Of a stretch of 64,000 nt of DNA, positions 22,415 through 34,932 are shown one piece after another. The notes beneath the pieces are model-generated. The model had not been told where the DNA came from and did no database searches. It was given only the letters and a program-made list of their open reading frames with translations. How positions within the stretch are numbered: the first letter of the stretch is position 1; every line of letters starts with the position of its first letter. The stretch covers positions 46,268,520 through 46,332,519 of the forward strand of contig NC_135505.1 in assembly GCF_052857255.1 (NCBI RefSeq), written 5' to 3'. The translations under genes and the position numbers were made by a program. The stretch is from Amblyomma americanum (lineage: Eukaryota > Arthropoda > Arachnida > Ixodida > Ixodidae).

Positions 22415-23150
22415 GCAACAGGTGTACTCACACAGACGCACATTTAATACATAATACGTGACACACAAATACTAGTACACAAAACTAGCAAAGCTAACAC
22501 AAAACACAAAGGCTATAAGTACACACGACTCGGGCACACTGCTACCAGCGTTTACTACTAGCGTTCCACTATTCGTGGTCGGGGTTCGTGCTCACGGTTG
22601 GTTCGGTGCGGCTGCGGCGTTGTATGGATACAGTATCCGGCGTCGAGGCGGCGTTCGACGTGCTTGGGTTTGCGTCGCTGGTGGCGTCGCTGGCTGCGTC
22701 GTATAAGCTCCAGGTCCTAGCGCCCGTGGAGGTGATACCGGTGTTGTTGGCGTTGGGGGCACCACCCGGATGGGCGGCAACAGCGCTGGAGACCCTCCTG
22801 GCCGTAGCAGGTGGTAGCGTCCTCCGTTGACTCCCCGGAAAGGGCTCAGCCACGGCAGAAGGTCCACGATGCGAAGCCGTAGAACGCGAGCACACCGGAC
22901 CAGTAGCCGGCGTAGCTCTCTTCCAGCCGAAGCGTCCCTGAGCCGCCGGAGCCTCCACTACTCTGTTTCCCGCCCCCCCCCCCCCGTGCCTCGCTGACCC
23001 TGGCCCTTTTACAGCCTTGGCGTTAGTCCACGTAAGCCTTATCGTCGTCTTCTCTTTTCCAGCAATTATCTCTCTCCACATCCCCGAATGCTTCTTTTTC
23101 ATCTTCTAAAGACTTCGGTTAATCCACGTCATCCGTATCGCCAACCTCCT
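22415..23150 (-). repeat. Outer inverted repeat, right copy
   Basis: Reverse complement of 19300-19745, longer toward the foldback side (22415-22570 has no left counterpart). Similarity to the left copy resumes beyond the LINE-B insertion at 28815 (CGTCTTTTTCACTGC, then TTTATATGTGACGCGCTG against TTATATGTGACACTGCG of the left copy). LINE-B therefore landed inside this repeat. The plus-strand CCCCCCCCCCCC run at about 22974 sits at a different point of the repeat from the C run in the left copy. Confidence 0.65.
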
Positions 23151-23423
23151 GGCGACAGCAGACGCAGCGATCGGACGCGTGGCACATCGGCTCCGTCGAT
23201 TTTCGACTGGAACCGCGGCAATCTGATGTAACACCTATCAAACCTGTGCGACTGCATCTGTGAAGTCAGCAGGATCCTGGAGACACCGATATGACCCAGG
23301 TACGCCCAATTTTCGGCCATTTCGAGCAACCCTCCGCATCACCACGTAGCGGTCGAGCTAAGCCTAACGGCTTCGGCTCTCCCGCCGCTGGCTGCGGAGA
23401 CGCCCGCCGGTCAACCGCTCAAC

Positions 23424-25171
23424 ATGGCTCTGCCTGAACAACGCGGATACGACCCCACGACTCTGTCGTGGTCGTCTGTCCCTGCAAGCCAACCAGAGGG
23501 TGGCCCATCCACCATTTCGGCGCAGCAAGCTGCCCTTTTTCAAGTCGTTGAAAGCCGGCGACGCCGCCGGCCTAACGCACGAGGAGCTGCAACGCCCAAG
23601 ACTCCTCTCGACAAATCAGCAACGGGAGACGCTCGCGCTCCGTCTTCTAAATGTCCACAAAAGTCATTTTCACCAGTCTCCAAGTGGACGCCGAAGCCGA
23701 CGGTCAGGATGAACCCTGACGATTACGTGATCGTGCTGCGGCCACGCAGTACGGTCGCCCTCAAGACAGCATTCCAGCAAGGTGAGCTCGGCGCTGCCAT
23801 TTCGGAACTCATCGACAGACAGCATATGAATGCGATTACAATTTCTCCCAATTGGGAGCAAAACATTATCGTCTGCGGCACGCAGAACCCCGAGGTAGCT
23901 CAAAAGCTTCTGACGGACATCCAAATTACCACCAGCAAAGGATCGCTCCCGCTTCACGGACACCTCAAGCTCACCGGTGATGTGTGTCCTGGTGTGATTT
24001 CTGTGCATAACCTTGAAACCAGCGAATCCTTGAAACATAGTGTGCAGTGGCGCGGTGGTGATTTAGTCCATGTGCGCAAGCTGGGAAAATCGAATGTAGC
24101 TGTGTTGACTTTCGAGGGACGCAGCGTTCCGCGTTACGTCCATTATAATGCAGAACTGACTCCCGTCAAGGAGTATAAAAAAACGGTGTCAGCGTGCTAC
24201 CGTTGCGGCACACTTAGGCACCGGGTGGACAACTGTCCCACCCCGGTCAAGGAAAGATGCGGCCTTTGTGGTCAAAACGTGGGGCTTGGTACTGAGGGGA
24301 TGGCCCCCCCCACGTCTGCAATCCTATGTGCTTAATCTGCGGGGGCCCGCACCTCACCAGCTCCCGCGAATGCACCGCCAAATTCATCAAGCTGCCGCAG
24401 CCAGGGCCCAGGACGCCATCCAAGGGAGCCAATTCCGGCGCTACACGGGGAGGGCGGCAGCAAAACAACCAGAAGACGCCACGACGTGGCCTGATGCCTC
24501 CCCCAGGCAAGACAGCAACGGTAACGCCACCACCCGGAGCAGCGGAGTTCCCAGCTCTCAGCGCTTCACCTGGCGGCGCCGCCTGCAACCAACCCAAGGT
24601 AGGCAGCTGGGCGAGGGTCGCCTCCTCTTCTTCCCCTCCTCCCTCCTCCCCCACCAGCACCGCCGAGACGCAAGAACTCAAGCGCGAGCTCGCCCTCTTG
24701 CGAGCTCAAAACGAAAAACTAGCCAGCGAGCTTAACTCGCTCAAAGCCAAATTCCCTACTCCGCCCGCGTCGAGCGACGAGGAAGAAAATATCACAGACA
24801 GGGAGATTCCTACTAATGTGGAGAGTCGCGCCGCGGCCCTGGAGAGCCGGGTGACCGCAATTGAAACACAATTGGCTGACCTCCCCCAAATTATCCACGA
24901 TACCATTGCGCGTCAGGTGGAGAGTGTCATCGCACAGGTGACCCAAGCCGTAACTCACATTATCCAAAAATGGATAAAAGACAATCCGCGCGTCCTTAAA
25001 CGCGTAGGGCCCATCAGGGACGATAACCGCCCCTCCAAATTCAACAGAGTTATTCCCGATGAATTTGACTTCTCGGAAGACTCCTCCACGTCTGCGCCGG
25101 GCACGAGAGGACTGGGGAGTCTTAACAACGTAACCCCACCCTCTGCCTCCGACCATGGCCCCCAACCCTAA
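23424..25171 (+). pseudogene. LINE-B ORF1: gag-like protein, one homopolymer frameshift
   Basis: RNA-binding coat protein of the element, about 580 codons in all. Residues 1-95 are Ser/Pro/Arg-rich; about 95-250 is a folded RRM-like region starting DDYVIVLRPR. Zinc knuckles follow at about 258-310: CYRCGTLRHRVDNC, CGLCGQ and CLICGGPHLTSSREC, the last two on either side of the break. The frame is lost only at a C8 run (24304-24311): with 6 or 9 C residues the two halves would be one frame. After the knuckles come a Pro-rich part with AEFPALSASP, a coiled coil (LKRELALLRAQNEKLASEL, about 24680) and an acidic tail. The break may be real slippage or a sequencing error in a homopolymer. Confidence 0.87.
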
Positions 25172-28100
25172 GTCGCGAGCAAGAGCAACTCAGCCGCTTA
25201 CAATAACGCAGTGGAACTGCAGAGGTCTCAAGAACCGCATGAAGCGGACTCATCTCCGCATTTATCTTGAGACCTTTGAGTTTCTCGTCACCGTGGTTGC
25301 CCTTCAGGAACCCGGCGCCGGTTCCAAACTCACAAACTACACTACATTTCAACACAACCCGCAGACATGTATACTTGTTCACAAGCAGTATACTGCGCAG
25401 GAAGTCACGCTCCCCACAACACCGCCTTTCCCATACACGATGGTGTCCGTGCTGCCCCTAAAGCGGTCTGAGCCACCTGTACACATTCTAAACATTTACT
25501 GCCCACCTAAACTTAAGAACGTCACGTTCAATGAAATTTTCACCCAAGCAATGCAGGTGGCGGGAAGGGATCCCCTTCTGATCGTCGGCGACTTCAACGC
25601 CCCGAGCAGGCTATGGGGGTACCCCCGGAAGGACAGACGTGGGCGGAAGCTTGCGGAACTTCTTTTCACACTTGGACTTACTTTACACACTGATCCCGCC
25701 AACCCAACACGTGTCGGCAATTCGATTCAACGAGATACTTGCCCGGACCTCACATTTACACGCAACATACACCATGCCGACTGGCTGAATACAGAGGACA
25801 CTCTGGGTAGTGATCACTGTATAATCAACACCACCATTTACATGCGTCCCCTGAAACGCCCACTAACACAAGCTCGTGTACCGGACTGCACGACTTTCCG
25901 CACATCTCTACCTATCGTAGATCCCCTCCAGTCGGGATACGACGCATGGTCCAAATCGCACACGTCTACACTCACGCAAAACGAGAAGCAGATACAGCTC
26001 ACAGAAACACAAACGGACGTGGACAACCACTTGCTCCACCTTTGGGAGGCCCGCCGCAGCCTCACCAAACGATGGAAGAAACAGAAACATAACAGACGCC
26101 TAAAGAAACGCATCCTGGAACTCATACAACAAGCAGCGGAATATGCTACTCAGTTAGCCGACACTAACTGGGTGGGCCGGTGCAACGCGGCTGCGCGCCA
26201 GATGTCTGGCCGCAACACGTGGCGCCTATTCCGCGCTCTCATCGATCCAATACAAACACGCACGGAAACCCAACGCCACTTACATAGGGCATTGCACAAC
26301 TTTACAGGAACGACAACACAGCTAGCGCACACGCTCAGGGATCGATACCTTTGCACCACTAAGAACCCCCGGCAGGCGGCGTACTCGTATGCAGGCGAAG
26401 AGAACACGGAGCTGGACAAGCCGTTCCAGCTCCCCGACCTCCGGGCGGCCTTAAGCAAGATGAAGCGGGGCACTGCACCTGGGCGCGACAAGGTTACGGT
26501 CAAGCTTTTGGCCAACCTTCCCGACGCAGCCTACGCCGCGCTCCTCAAATACATCAATAGCATTTGGGACGGAGAGACTCCTCTCCCTCTCGATTGGAAA
26601 TCGGCTCTCGTGACCTTCATTCCGAAGGCCGGCAAACCTATCGATGTGGAGAACCTTCGCCCCATCTCTCTGACGTCTTGTGTCGGCAAGCTGATTGAGA
26701 CGATGGTGCGCGACAGACTCTCCGATTATCTCGAAACACAGCACATTTTCGCGGACACCATGTTCGGTTTTCGTCCTCACAAGTCAGGACAGGATATACT
26801 TTTGCAGCTCCACCACGACATTTTAGATCCTGTCGAATGTCCCCACAACGACAAGGTGGTCCTGGCCTTGGATCTTAAAGGCGCATTCGACAACGTCAAA
26901 CATGCAGTAATCCTGGACTACCTCAGTAACACCAACTGTGGCCACAAAACATTCCATTACATAAGTCAATTTCTTACAGACCGTCAAGCCTATATACGCA
27001 TACAAGATGCGGAACACGGGCCATACACCATCGGCTCGAGGGGAACACCTCAAGGCGCGGTCCTGTCTCCCCTGCTCTTCAATTTGGCAATGCTTCGCCT
27101 TCCCTCCAAATTGTCTTCTCTGCCCGGGATACATCACGCTCTTTATGCGGATGACATTACAACCTGGGCCACGCAAGGCAACCTGGGCCACATGGAGTCC
27201 TGCCTGCAAGCAGCAGCGACCCTAGTCGACGACTACGCGGCCTACTGCGGACTCCAGTGCGCCCCAGCTAAATCAGAATTTGTGCACTTACGTCCCTCCC
27301 CCCGGGACACAACTCCGCTTCGCATCAGTCTCCCCTCGGGACCGATCCGGGAGGCCAAGGAGATCCGCGTCCTTGGCCTCTTCATACACCACCAACGCAG
27401 AGTCGACACCACCATAGCCAAACTTCGCACGGTGGGAGACCAGGTGGGCCGAATGGTCCGCCGGGTCTCAAACAAGCGGGGCGGATTACGAAGCAAGGAT
27501 GCACAGCGGCTTGCCCATGCTTTTGTAACGAGTAGAATCCTCTACTCAACTCCCTACTTGCACCTGCGCAAACATGATGATGACCAACTGAAGGTCATCC
27601 TGCGGAAATTCATCAAGCGGGCTCTCGATCTTCCTATCACCACGTCCAACCAGAGGCTTCTGGCCTTGGGCGTGGTGAACACATTTCGGGAGCTTCGAGA
27701 GGCCCACTTATGCAACCAATACACGCGTCTTGCACAGACCACGTCCGGTCGCCGCCTCTTGGACCGGCTACACATCAAACACGACTACCACATTGAGGAA
27801 AGGGAGAGAGTGCCAGAACCCTGGAGACGCGCCCTCTGGGTCCGACCCCTTCCCCGCAACATGTCCAGTGAAGACCATAGCGGTCGTCGCCAGGCGCGCG
27901 CGGAAGCGTTGGCGCGATACTATGGTAACCATGAACATGTGTATTACGTAGACGTTGCCGGCCCCACCACGGGGGGTGGTACACGGCCGCAGTCGTACAC
28001 AACACAAACACAGTTAACGGGCTCACTTTCAAAGCCTACAGCGCAATACACGCGGAGGAGGTTGCCATTGCTCTGACTCTCACGAATCCCAAGTCAAAAC

Positions 28101-28708
28101 ACATCATCACCGACTCGCGAGGGGCCTGTCGGAACTACGAGTTGGGCTGGGCTCCCCCGCTTGCCTGGCGCATACTGGAATATAGCTGTCGATCTGAAGA
28201 TCCAACTCCACGCAACCTGATTTGGGCCCCCGGTCACCAGGGCCTCCAGGGAAACGAACAGGCCGATCAGGCCGCCCGCGCACTCTCTCCCCGGGCTATC
28301 TCCCTGTCCTTGGAAGGGTACTCCCAATCAGACAATCTGGCCATTACATTCAAACAAATCACCGATTACTACAAGGAGGAGCACCGGCGCTACCCGGCCC
28401 CTTGTAAGGGTCTGGATCGCGCTGACGAGCGCCTCCTCATCAAAATTCTCACTAACACTGTACTGTGCCCGGCGGTGCTTAAACACTTCAATACATCCTT
28501 TGATGGCACGTGCCAGTTCTGTGGGGAGGTGTCTGACACCTTCCACATGGTTTGGGCGTGTCAATCTAACCCATCTATCCCCCCCAACCCCAACCCCACC
28601 AGAGAGGACTGGGAGGCGGCCCTGCTCGGCTGTCAAGACCTGAAGAGCCAAAAGGCCTTGGTTCAACGGACGCGGGCGGCGTTGCTTGCCAATGGGGCCC
28701 CGGAATAG
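25155..28708 (+). pseudogene. LINE-B ORF2: endonuclease, RT and RNase H, one homopolymer frameshift
   Basis: Starts at the ATG that overlaps the ORF1 stop by 17 bases, as in coupled translation. EN: QWNCRG (residue 19), ALQEP (53), VGDFNAPSRLWG (about 144), GSDH (about 218). RT: APGRDKVTV (about 441), LDLKGAFDNV (from about 572), GTPQGAVLSP (about 631) and YADD (664), all intact. RNase H begins YYVDVAG (about 27940), then the frame breaks at a G6 run (27971-27976); with a seventh G it reads on through HAEEVAIAL, ITDSRGA and WAPGHQGLQGNEQADQAA to the stop at 28706-28708. The C-terminus has CQFCGEVSDTFHMVWAC. All catalytic residues of the three enzymes are present, so one missing G is the only visible defect. 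Confidence 0.93.
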
Positions 28709-28989
28709 GGGCTCCACCTAGTACTGTGAGGGGAAAGGGCCAATAGGGTCCTACCCCAATCACCTTTCTGTAAAAATTTAATTGCTTATAAATGTTTTTC
28801 ACCACCAACCTCCTCGTCTTTTTCACTGCTCTTTCCTTCATAATTTTATTTGCGGCTCCCTTTATATGTGACGCGCTGTGAATATCCAGCTTCGGAAGCC
28901 GTGCACAATGGCGAATGCGAAAGCTGGCCGGTTTCAATATTCGGCTCGCCTACGTACAAGCCGGAGCATGAGGAGGATAGTGCTTGTCC

Positions 28990-29540
28990 ACACCCATGTA
29001 GCGCAAAGTGGGCTCCGAATTGGGGCCCCTTGTCGGCCCCAAGTAGGCAGCCCATATAGGCCCCATGTGCAATTTGCAACTCGTGCAGCCCACTTGGACT
29101 ACCCTAAACGAGCCAGAAGAGAAGCAGTTGGGCAGCCCACTTGAGGGTAAACAAAAGCAGAATGTCTGGGCGTGCCCAGTCTCTACCCACATGGGCAGCC
29201 CATTTCAATTGCTCCGAAAAAACCAGAACTGGCCCAATGTGGACAGCCCATTTTCAGTGCCCTGGTGGGACCCTTGTTAAGCCAGAGTGGGCAGACCACT
29301 TTCAGTGCCCTGGTGAAGCCCTTGTTGAGCCCGAATTGGAATAACATTTTATGCCCTTAGGCAGTCCAGTTTGGCCCAAAGTGGGCAGCCCTCCTTGGTT
29401 GCCTAGATGAAGCCCAGTCTGGGCAAAAGCGGGGAGCCGAATTTAGCCCAGACTGGGGTTTATAAGGGCAACCAATCTGGGCTGCCGTGGTGAAGCCCAG
29501 TTTGGCCAAGTGCGCAACCCATTTCAGAAGCTCTACAAAG
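28990..29540. repeat. Degenerate minisatellite with GGGCAGCCCA motif
   Basis: GGCAGCCCA or near variants recur at about 29045, 29132, 29191, 29242, 29289, 29354, 29385 and 29430, with GAAGCCCAG/TTGGCCCAA between them. The best pair (CAGTGCCCTGGTGGGACCC at 29257; CAGTGCCCTGGTGAAGCCC at 29303) gives a 46-bp unit; other spacings vary. The motif is self-complementary. Confidence 0.7.
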
Positions 29541-32500
29541 CACTGGATGCACACACATTATTCATGCATAAACAGGTCCATTATAGAAAATCCGATATAT
29601 TACCCGCGGCATCTTATGCAGATGCACCAATGTCTTAAGCTTCTCTGCCTTAGCATGGCCAGAGTCGGACTCTGGCATGGCAGTGCAAATCTGAAGTATG
29701 ATATATCAAATTCAAAAGTAGTTTTATTGCACGTTTGATTGCATTATTTCACATCAGTGGTCAGGATGGAGTGCCCACGAATAGTTCATCCTGGCCTTCC
29801 AGCTACTGTTCCGGTCCCTGGCGCCACACAAGAAGCTTGCAATATGGGAGATAATGCGGGACACATACGCATCAGGCACACTCCACTCCACAGCAGCTGT
29901 AATGAGACTGCTTGTAATTATGATTGTGCAAAACGTGAATTCTAAGCTATGAGGTCAAACCTTGTAATACCATGGAGAAGACTGCAGCAAAAACACATTT
30001 ATTGTATTGGCATTAACCATAAATTTAGGCGCGAAATTTGTGCAAATCTTTAAAGGTGTGCATGTTATACAAATCCAATTGAAGAGCACAGTGTCGCTAG
30101 CGACTCACAAAATGAAATGTTTTCGGGGACAGCAAAAGAAAAGGAAAAAAAACTACAGCATGCTCTATTCAAAATTAAGGCAAATACAAATCTCTCTTTA
30201 AATCTTGAAAGCATTATTCCATACGAATGTGCTCGACACTTTTTCGTTAATTAAATCGAATAAAACACATATGACCAGCTATTTGTAGTTTCTAAATTAT
30301 TGGCACACCTTTGTAAACATGACAATAAATTTCAGCAAATTTGATATACAATGAGAGGAAATCAGTAAATAGAATTTGCTACTTGCTAACATGTACTTTT
30401 GTGTTGTAACTTGTGTATCACACCTTATAATTCGAACAAAGATATTCAAATAGAGTCGCATATCATCTATATTATTATGTATCTGCCCTACTTAGCCTGT
30501 GAAAGAATGTAATTGCAGTTTCCTGTAACGGAATTACATTAACTGGAGAAACCTACTGTTAGCTTGTTTGATTAAATTAATGCATGCTAATCACCCAAAA
30601 TTCAATTCCACTGAACAAAACCATTGTAAACTAAAAATAGCCACAAATAAAAATGCTTCTACCACTGCTACTCACTACTTACAAAGCTTTAAGCAGCACA
30701 AAGCAATTTTTAGCGCATATTCCGCATGCTATGTTACTGTGCAACCTCAAGGTGGTGATCATTGGATCTTTTTTTGTAAACATCACAAATTTGAATCATG
30801 AGGTGAAAAAAATTTAAATTTATATGAGATATTTTCTGCATGCAATTTATTTTTCCTTCTCACAGCCATCAACATTCCAAAAATTCCCACAAACTTCTTA
30901 CTATTAACAAAAAAACAATGTCCTTAATGGGTCTACTTTTGCACGCGAATTGTTGCAGGGTTATATACTACAGTAATTACTAATAAAAGATGAAGCTCAA
31001 TGAATGTGGTATTCTAGATTCTCCAGCGGCTGCTGATCATACATCCACAAGACTATTCACCCATACGACATCTTGGAACTGGAAAATGTTATAAGTACTT
31101 TGCTATTAGCAGTTTTCACAGAACCGATGCCATACTGTGGCAGTGCACAGCTGATCAGTTAGTCTAGAATACTTTCTTTGATGCATAAGTATTTAGCAGC
31201 TCATTTGTACATTGCCAGCATTCTAAGGTGGAACTAAATATAGAAAGGGGTACCTTTTATATCGACATTACGCAAACAAGTGACAAGTTGAGTGCCGCTG
31301 CATAACTTGTCTGGTGCCAGCATCGGATAGCACGGGAAGGGTCTAGGAGGTAGTGTAGCACTGACAGGGTTTTCATTGATGATGGGCCTGCCACTAAGCA
31401 CCTCAATCTAGAATGCTTCGCCCAAAGGTTTACTTCTAATTAGGTTCATTAATGTCATCGTGCTAAGAGCTACCTTTGTTTTTCACACATGACCTCTGAC
31501 AGGCTTACGAGCAAGGCATAAGAGCAAGGAGCAAACAACTGAAACGTTATAAAAAACGTTCAAAGCCAATAAAAAAGTGGCTGTACCAGTACAGGGCCTG
31601 ATCCCAAAACTGGCCCAGCCAGAACAGGGCTGGCAAATGCTAGACAATATTAGCTAACAAATGTCAGAGTCAAAATTCTTGTGGGCAACTCTCTCAAATG
31701 CTGTTTGCATTTTTCACATTTTTGCCAATTTACTTTTCTGGCCTCTAGATTTAGGGTGTCCGCTTGGAATCGAAGGTGGCCTAGATGTGAGTACCGGTGA
31801 ACATTGAAGAGTACAAAGTTAACCTAAAGGGTCGCAAAAGGGAGGTTTAGATAGTGGCAATCAAAGATGTGCATTATATTGTGGAAGTGGCACTGAGTGT
31901 GCTTGTCACGTGCAAGACCTCGAGAGCGAGCTGGTAACTTGCAGGACATTTTCGAAAATTCGTGCTCTTGTGCCGGAACCCATGTCACCAGGCGTTCGCC
32001 CAAGATTGCGCGCATTGCATTGGCTAGCGCAAATGACATCATGATGCAGAGTGCTATCACTGGTTCGCTAGCAATACAAAAAAAGGATGGGTACTTGCCA
32101 GCCTCGAAGGTGACTGCAGCGCCTCCCCCTTTGTATTCCCTCCTCTGTCTATAGCTGTGGTGGCTGGCGTATGAGTTGAGAGGTAAAACATGGAAGCAGT
32201 GCTTAATTGTCAATAACTCTGCTTTACACTAGCTATATTGAGAAGTTTTACAGGACGCTGATAGGGAATTCAATATCTACCAGATTCTTCAGCTTTTCTA
32301 ACCCTCATTGGGCCCCCTTTCAGTGCCTTTTTAAGGCTTGAACAAAAATGCCAAAATTTTTAGCTTGGATGTTTTCACATGACAATCATTTTCTGATGAT
32401 TTCCTGATAACGAAACAAGTTTGTAAATTCAACAGAACATTAAGCTATAATAATTAAGATTTATTGTTTTACAGCAAATCTCAAGCAAAACAGAAAAAAA

Positions 32501-33180
32501 TTAACATCCAGTAAAAAATCGAATTAAAGAGCCTTTTTTATTTCACTGCCAGTTGACAGAACCAAAGTAATAGTTAAGAGAAATCAAAATTCAAATTAAA
32601 GATATTCTTTTACTTTTGTTGTCCAGTAAAACAACTACAGCGGCCCTAAAAGAATTATCAATAACCCTTTCAAGCAGATTATTCGGCAGGTGAAATGCTT
32701 CCCGCCAGTTAAATTGAACCACCAATACACAGAAAAAGGGTGTACCTGTAGGCATCATTTCTTCTCAAAACAACTGCATTTACTGCTAGGCACATAAAAT
32801 AAAAACCACCGTGAATCAAAGCAACAGTGGAAAAGTGTTCGTTTGAGGTATTAGAAGAATTCTCCTAAAACTTTGAATTGCTTTAGGTATCAATCCTTAG
32901 ATTCAAAGGCTAAAAGTTTTCTTTTCTTCCTGATATTTCTGGGGTTCCAGTATGGCATGCATCGTAGCACAACTCATTTGTCGCAGTCCGGACTTGAATC
33001 AGCAGGTGCCGCCACCGGCGGAAACGTTGTGAACTAGGTTGATCTTCGCAAGCTACCTAATTCAACCAATCATTAATTTCCCCCACCTGTCAGGTTGAAT
33101 TCTGTGCGCCGACCGTCTCAATGAAGACGCCATTGCGTATGAACACCATAAAGATGGCTCCACACGAGAACCACACACAC
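29541..33180. other. AT-rich stretch without recognised features
   Basis: About 3.6 kb with no SINE or LINE similarity that I can see, unlike the rest of the window. The only relief is a more GC-rich island at about 31880-32160, overlapped by a 129-codon minus-strand frame (31824-32213) with no known domain. It could be unique intergenic or intronic DNA. Confidence 0.6.
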
Positions 33181-33197
33181 AAAAAAAAAGTTTTCGC

Positions 33198-33745
33198 TCA
33201 ATGCGGCAAGTAAGGCTTCCGCCTTCGAGCAACCGCAAGCAAACCTCTTACTGCCAAAACAGAGACCGCTGTTAGTGCCTCATCTAGCGAGATCACGTCG
33301 CCAGTGGCATCCACAATAGAAAAGAGTGGTGGGAGGGGAAGGATCGATTGAAGCAAGCTGTACAGGAGAGAAAACACAAAGAGGCGAGATTCATGCAGGT
33401 GGATAACACCCACCTCCGCCACGCTTATTCCGTTACGCGCTACCGTGGTTCGAGAGTTGAACTTCGGAGCTCCTAAGACGCGGGCGCTATTATACCGTAT
33501 AGATAATTCCAATGGAAAACTTCGACTAGAGAGCTCGCGGCCAAATGTTTTCACCAGGCGCCGATAGTCCCAGCCGCCTCGCGGTCGCCTGTCGCCACTG
33601 TACTGCTGCTCGCACCAAGTCTGCGGAACGCAATGTTTCCATATCTTGCTGTGGTGGCTACTCCATGTTTTCGCACCAAGTCCACGGAACTTAATTTTTT
33701 TCATGTCTTGTTTTCGAGGCTATTCCATCTTTTCGAGGCTACCTT
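33198..33745 (-). other. 168-codon open frame and ~61-bp tandem repeat
   Basis: The minus frame 33198-33704 ends in a hydrophobic stretch (LFVFSLLYSLLQSILPLPPLF) and an Ala/Val/Leu tail; I know no homologue. Its start lies in a short tandem repeat: CGCACCAAGTCTGCGG at 33611 and CGCACCAAGTCCACGG at 33672, each followed by CAT(A/G)TCTTG and GGCTA(C/T)TCCAT; a third partial unit ends near 33745. The frame is probably fortuitous. Confidence 0.3.
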
Positions 33746-34556
33746 TTAGACACCAAGCACCTCCATTAAAATGTCACCGACATCCGGGAGAGCATTGAGA
33801 GAAAGGGTAGAAGAGCACACCAGGGCCCGCATTCCAAGTACGTGTCATAATAAAGAGCATCCTAATAGGCTGCAGCGGCCACACCTGACTGGTCGAAATG
33901 CCGGAAACGGGAGTCAGATTGCTTGTGACTGTGATCGGTGGCAGGATGTCACTGCGTTGCGGTTGCCGCAGCGAAACGTCCAGCGGGGCTATTGCTCTTT
34001 GACGTGAAATGCACTGCGAGCAACGCGAGAGAAGAAAAACTCAGCCACAAAATGTTATTGCGCATCGTATTCTACTGTAAAAGGGCAATATAAAGCTGTC
34101 TTGTTAACGCAGTGTACTTTAATAAACAGAAGCGATAGTTTAGACACTCTTTTCTGCACCGTTAAAGCTGGAGCTGTGTTTAAAGTAGAGAGTATTGTAC
34201 GCGACTGCATGGGTTTTAAGTGACAGAGTGACAGAAGGCGGCTACTACAGCCGTCCCTCGCCGATGGTGTAAAAAAGGCAGCTAGCTCGTTCGCAAAACA
34301 CGGCGCTTTACATTCATTTTGAGGGCAAAAGGAAACGGAGAGGAAAATTGGTGGCATGCACTCACTCGCTGCACAACGCGCGCTCAGTGCCGAGCTGAGA
34401 CATCAAGACGCCGTGAAGACTTCCCCTCTGCAACATCGCTGAACGTAAGTTGCTGCTGTGGTAGAAACGGTTATGCAGAGGGTAGTTTACGTTTTTCAAT
34501 CTTTTTATGCAGGCACTGCAAGATCGGCAAAATGCCACTGTTAGGCTGTTATATTT
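33746..34556. other. No recognised feature
   Basis: Mixed-composition sequence with short open frames (33771-34007, start of 34319-34882) that show no domain. No SINE, LINE or RNA gene is seen. Confidence 0.5.
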
Positions 34557-34932
34557 TTGTTGCGATAGCTACACCACGCCAGCCACTTCGAGAGGTCAGT
34601 GTGGACCAGCGCTCAGAAGTGGTGCGACCGCTCCGCCAGCTGTGCGCATGCGCGGAGGACCGTCATAGCCTGCAGCTGGTGTGCGCGCCGTGCGCCTCGC
34701 TGCTGCACCGACGCTGGAGCAGACGCCGCTCGCCTCGTCAGTTGTGCGCATGCGCGGATCGACGTCAGAGCACGCTGCTGGTGATTGGGGGGGGGAGAGT
34801 GAAACCACGTCCAGGGACGAAGGTGAAGAAGGAACGGGCAGCGAAACGCAGCAGCGAAAAACTGACTTTGCAATTCAACTGATCGAATTTCCCTCGGTCA
34901 GCTGTATAGCTATCGCGTCGCTCCAGGTTTAA
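34557..34932 (-). mobile_element. MITE-like repeat, copy 2, with NRF-1-like sites
   Basis: Reverse-oriented copy of the repeat at 4381. The right end is GTTGCGATAGCTAC (34560), the left end is CAGCTGTATAGCTATCGCGTCG (34899-34920); ACCTTCGTCCCTGG is present in reverse. It holds a ~102-bp internal tandem duplication, each unit with TGCGCATGCGC (34643-34653 and 34745-34755), the palindrome bound by NRF-1-type factors in animals. Whether these sites act is unknown. Confidence 0.6.

Larger units (their letters stand above)
23151..28804 (+). mobile_element. LINE-B, full-length, 10-bp TSD
   Basis: A 5.65-kb non-LTR retrotransposon flanked by CCAACCTCCT at 23141-23150 and 28805-28814. The order is a ~270-bp GC-rich 5' UTR, ORF1, ORF2 (overlapping ORF1 by 17 bases) and a ~100-bp 3' UTR with a short ACC-type tail. 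The perfect TSD, the complete length and the lack of internal stops make it the youngest LINE here. Domain order EN-RT-RNase H with CCHC knuckles in ORF1 fits the I superfamily (I/LOA/Outcast-like); the clade needs a tree. Confidence 0.92.

Noticed and set aside
24280..24330. Programmed ribosomal frameshift in LINE-B ORF1
   Set aside because: A C8 run is not a known slippery heptamer, the break splits the zinc-knuckle region, and a second unrelated homopolymer break exists in ORF2; indel or sequencing error is simpler.
31824..32213. 129-codon minus-strand gene
   Set aside because: No domain, no splice or start context, and composition like the surrounding DNA.
33771..34007. GIY-YIG endonuclease of a Penelope-like element, suggested by a short RERVEEHTR stretch
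   Set aside because: No GIY or YIG motif or other conserved block is visible around it; a short charged match is not enough.
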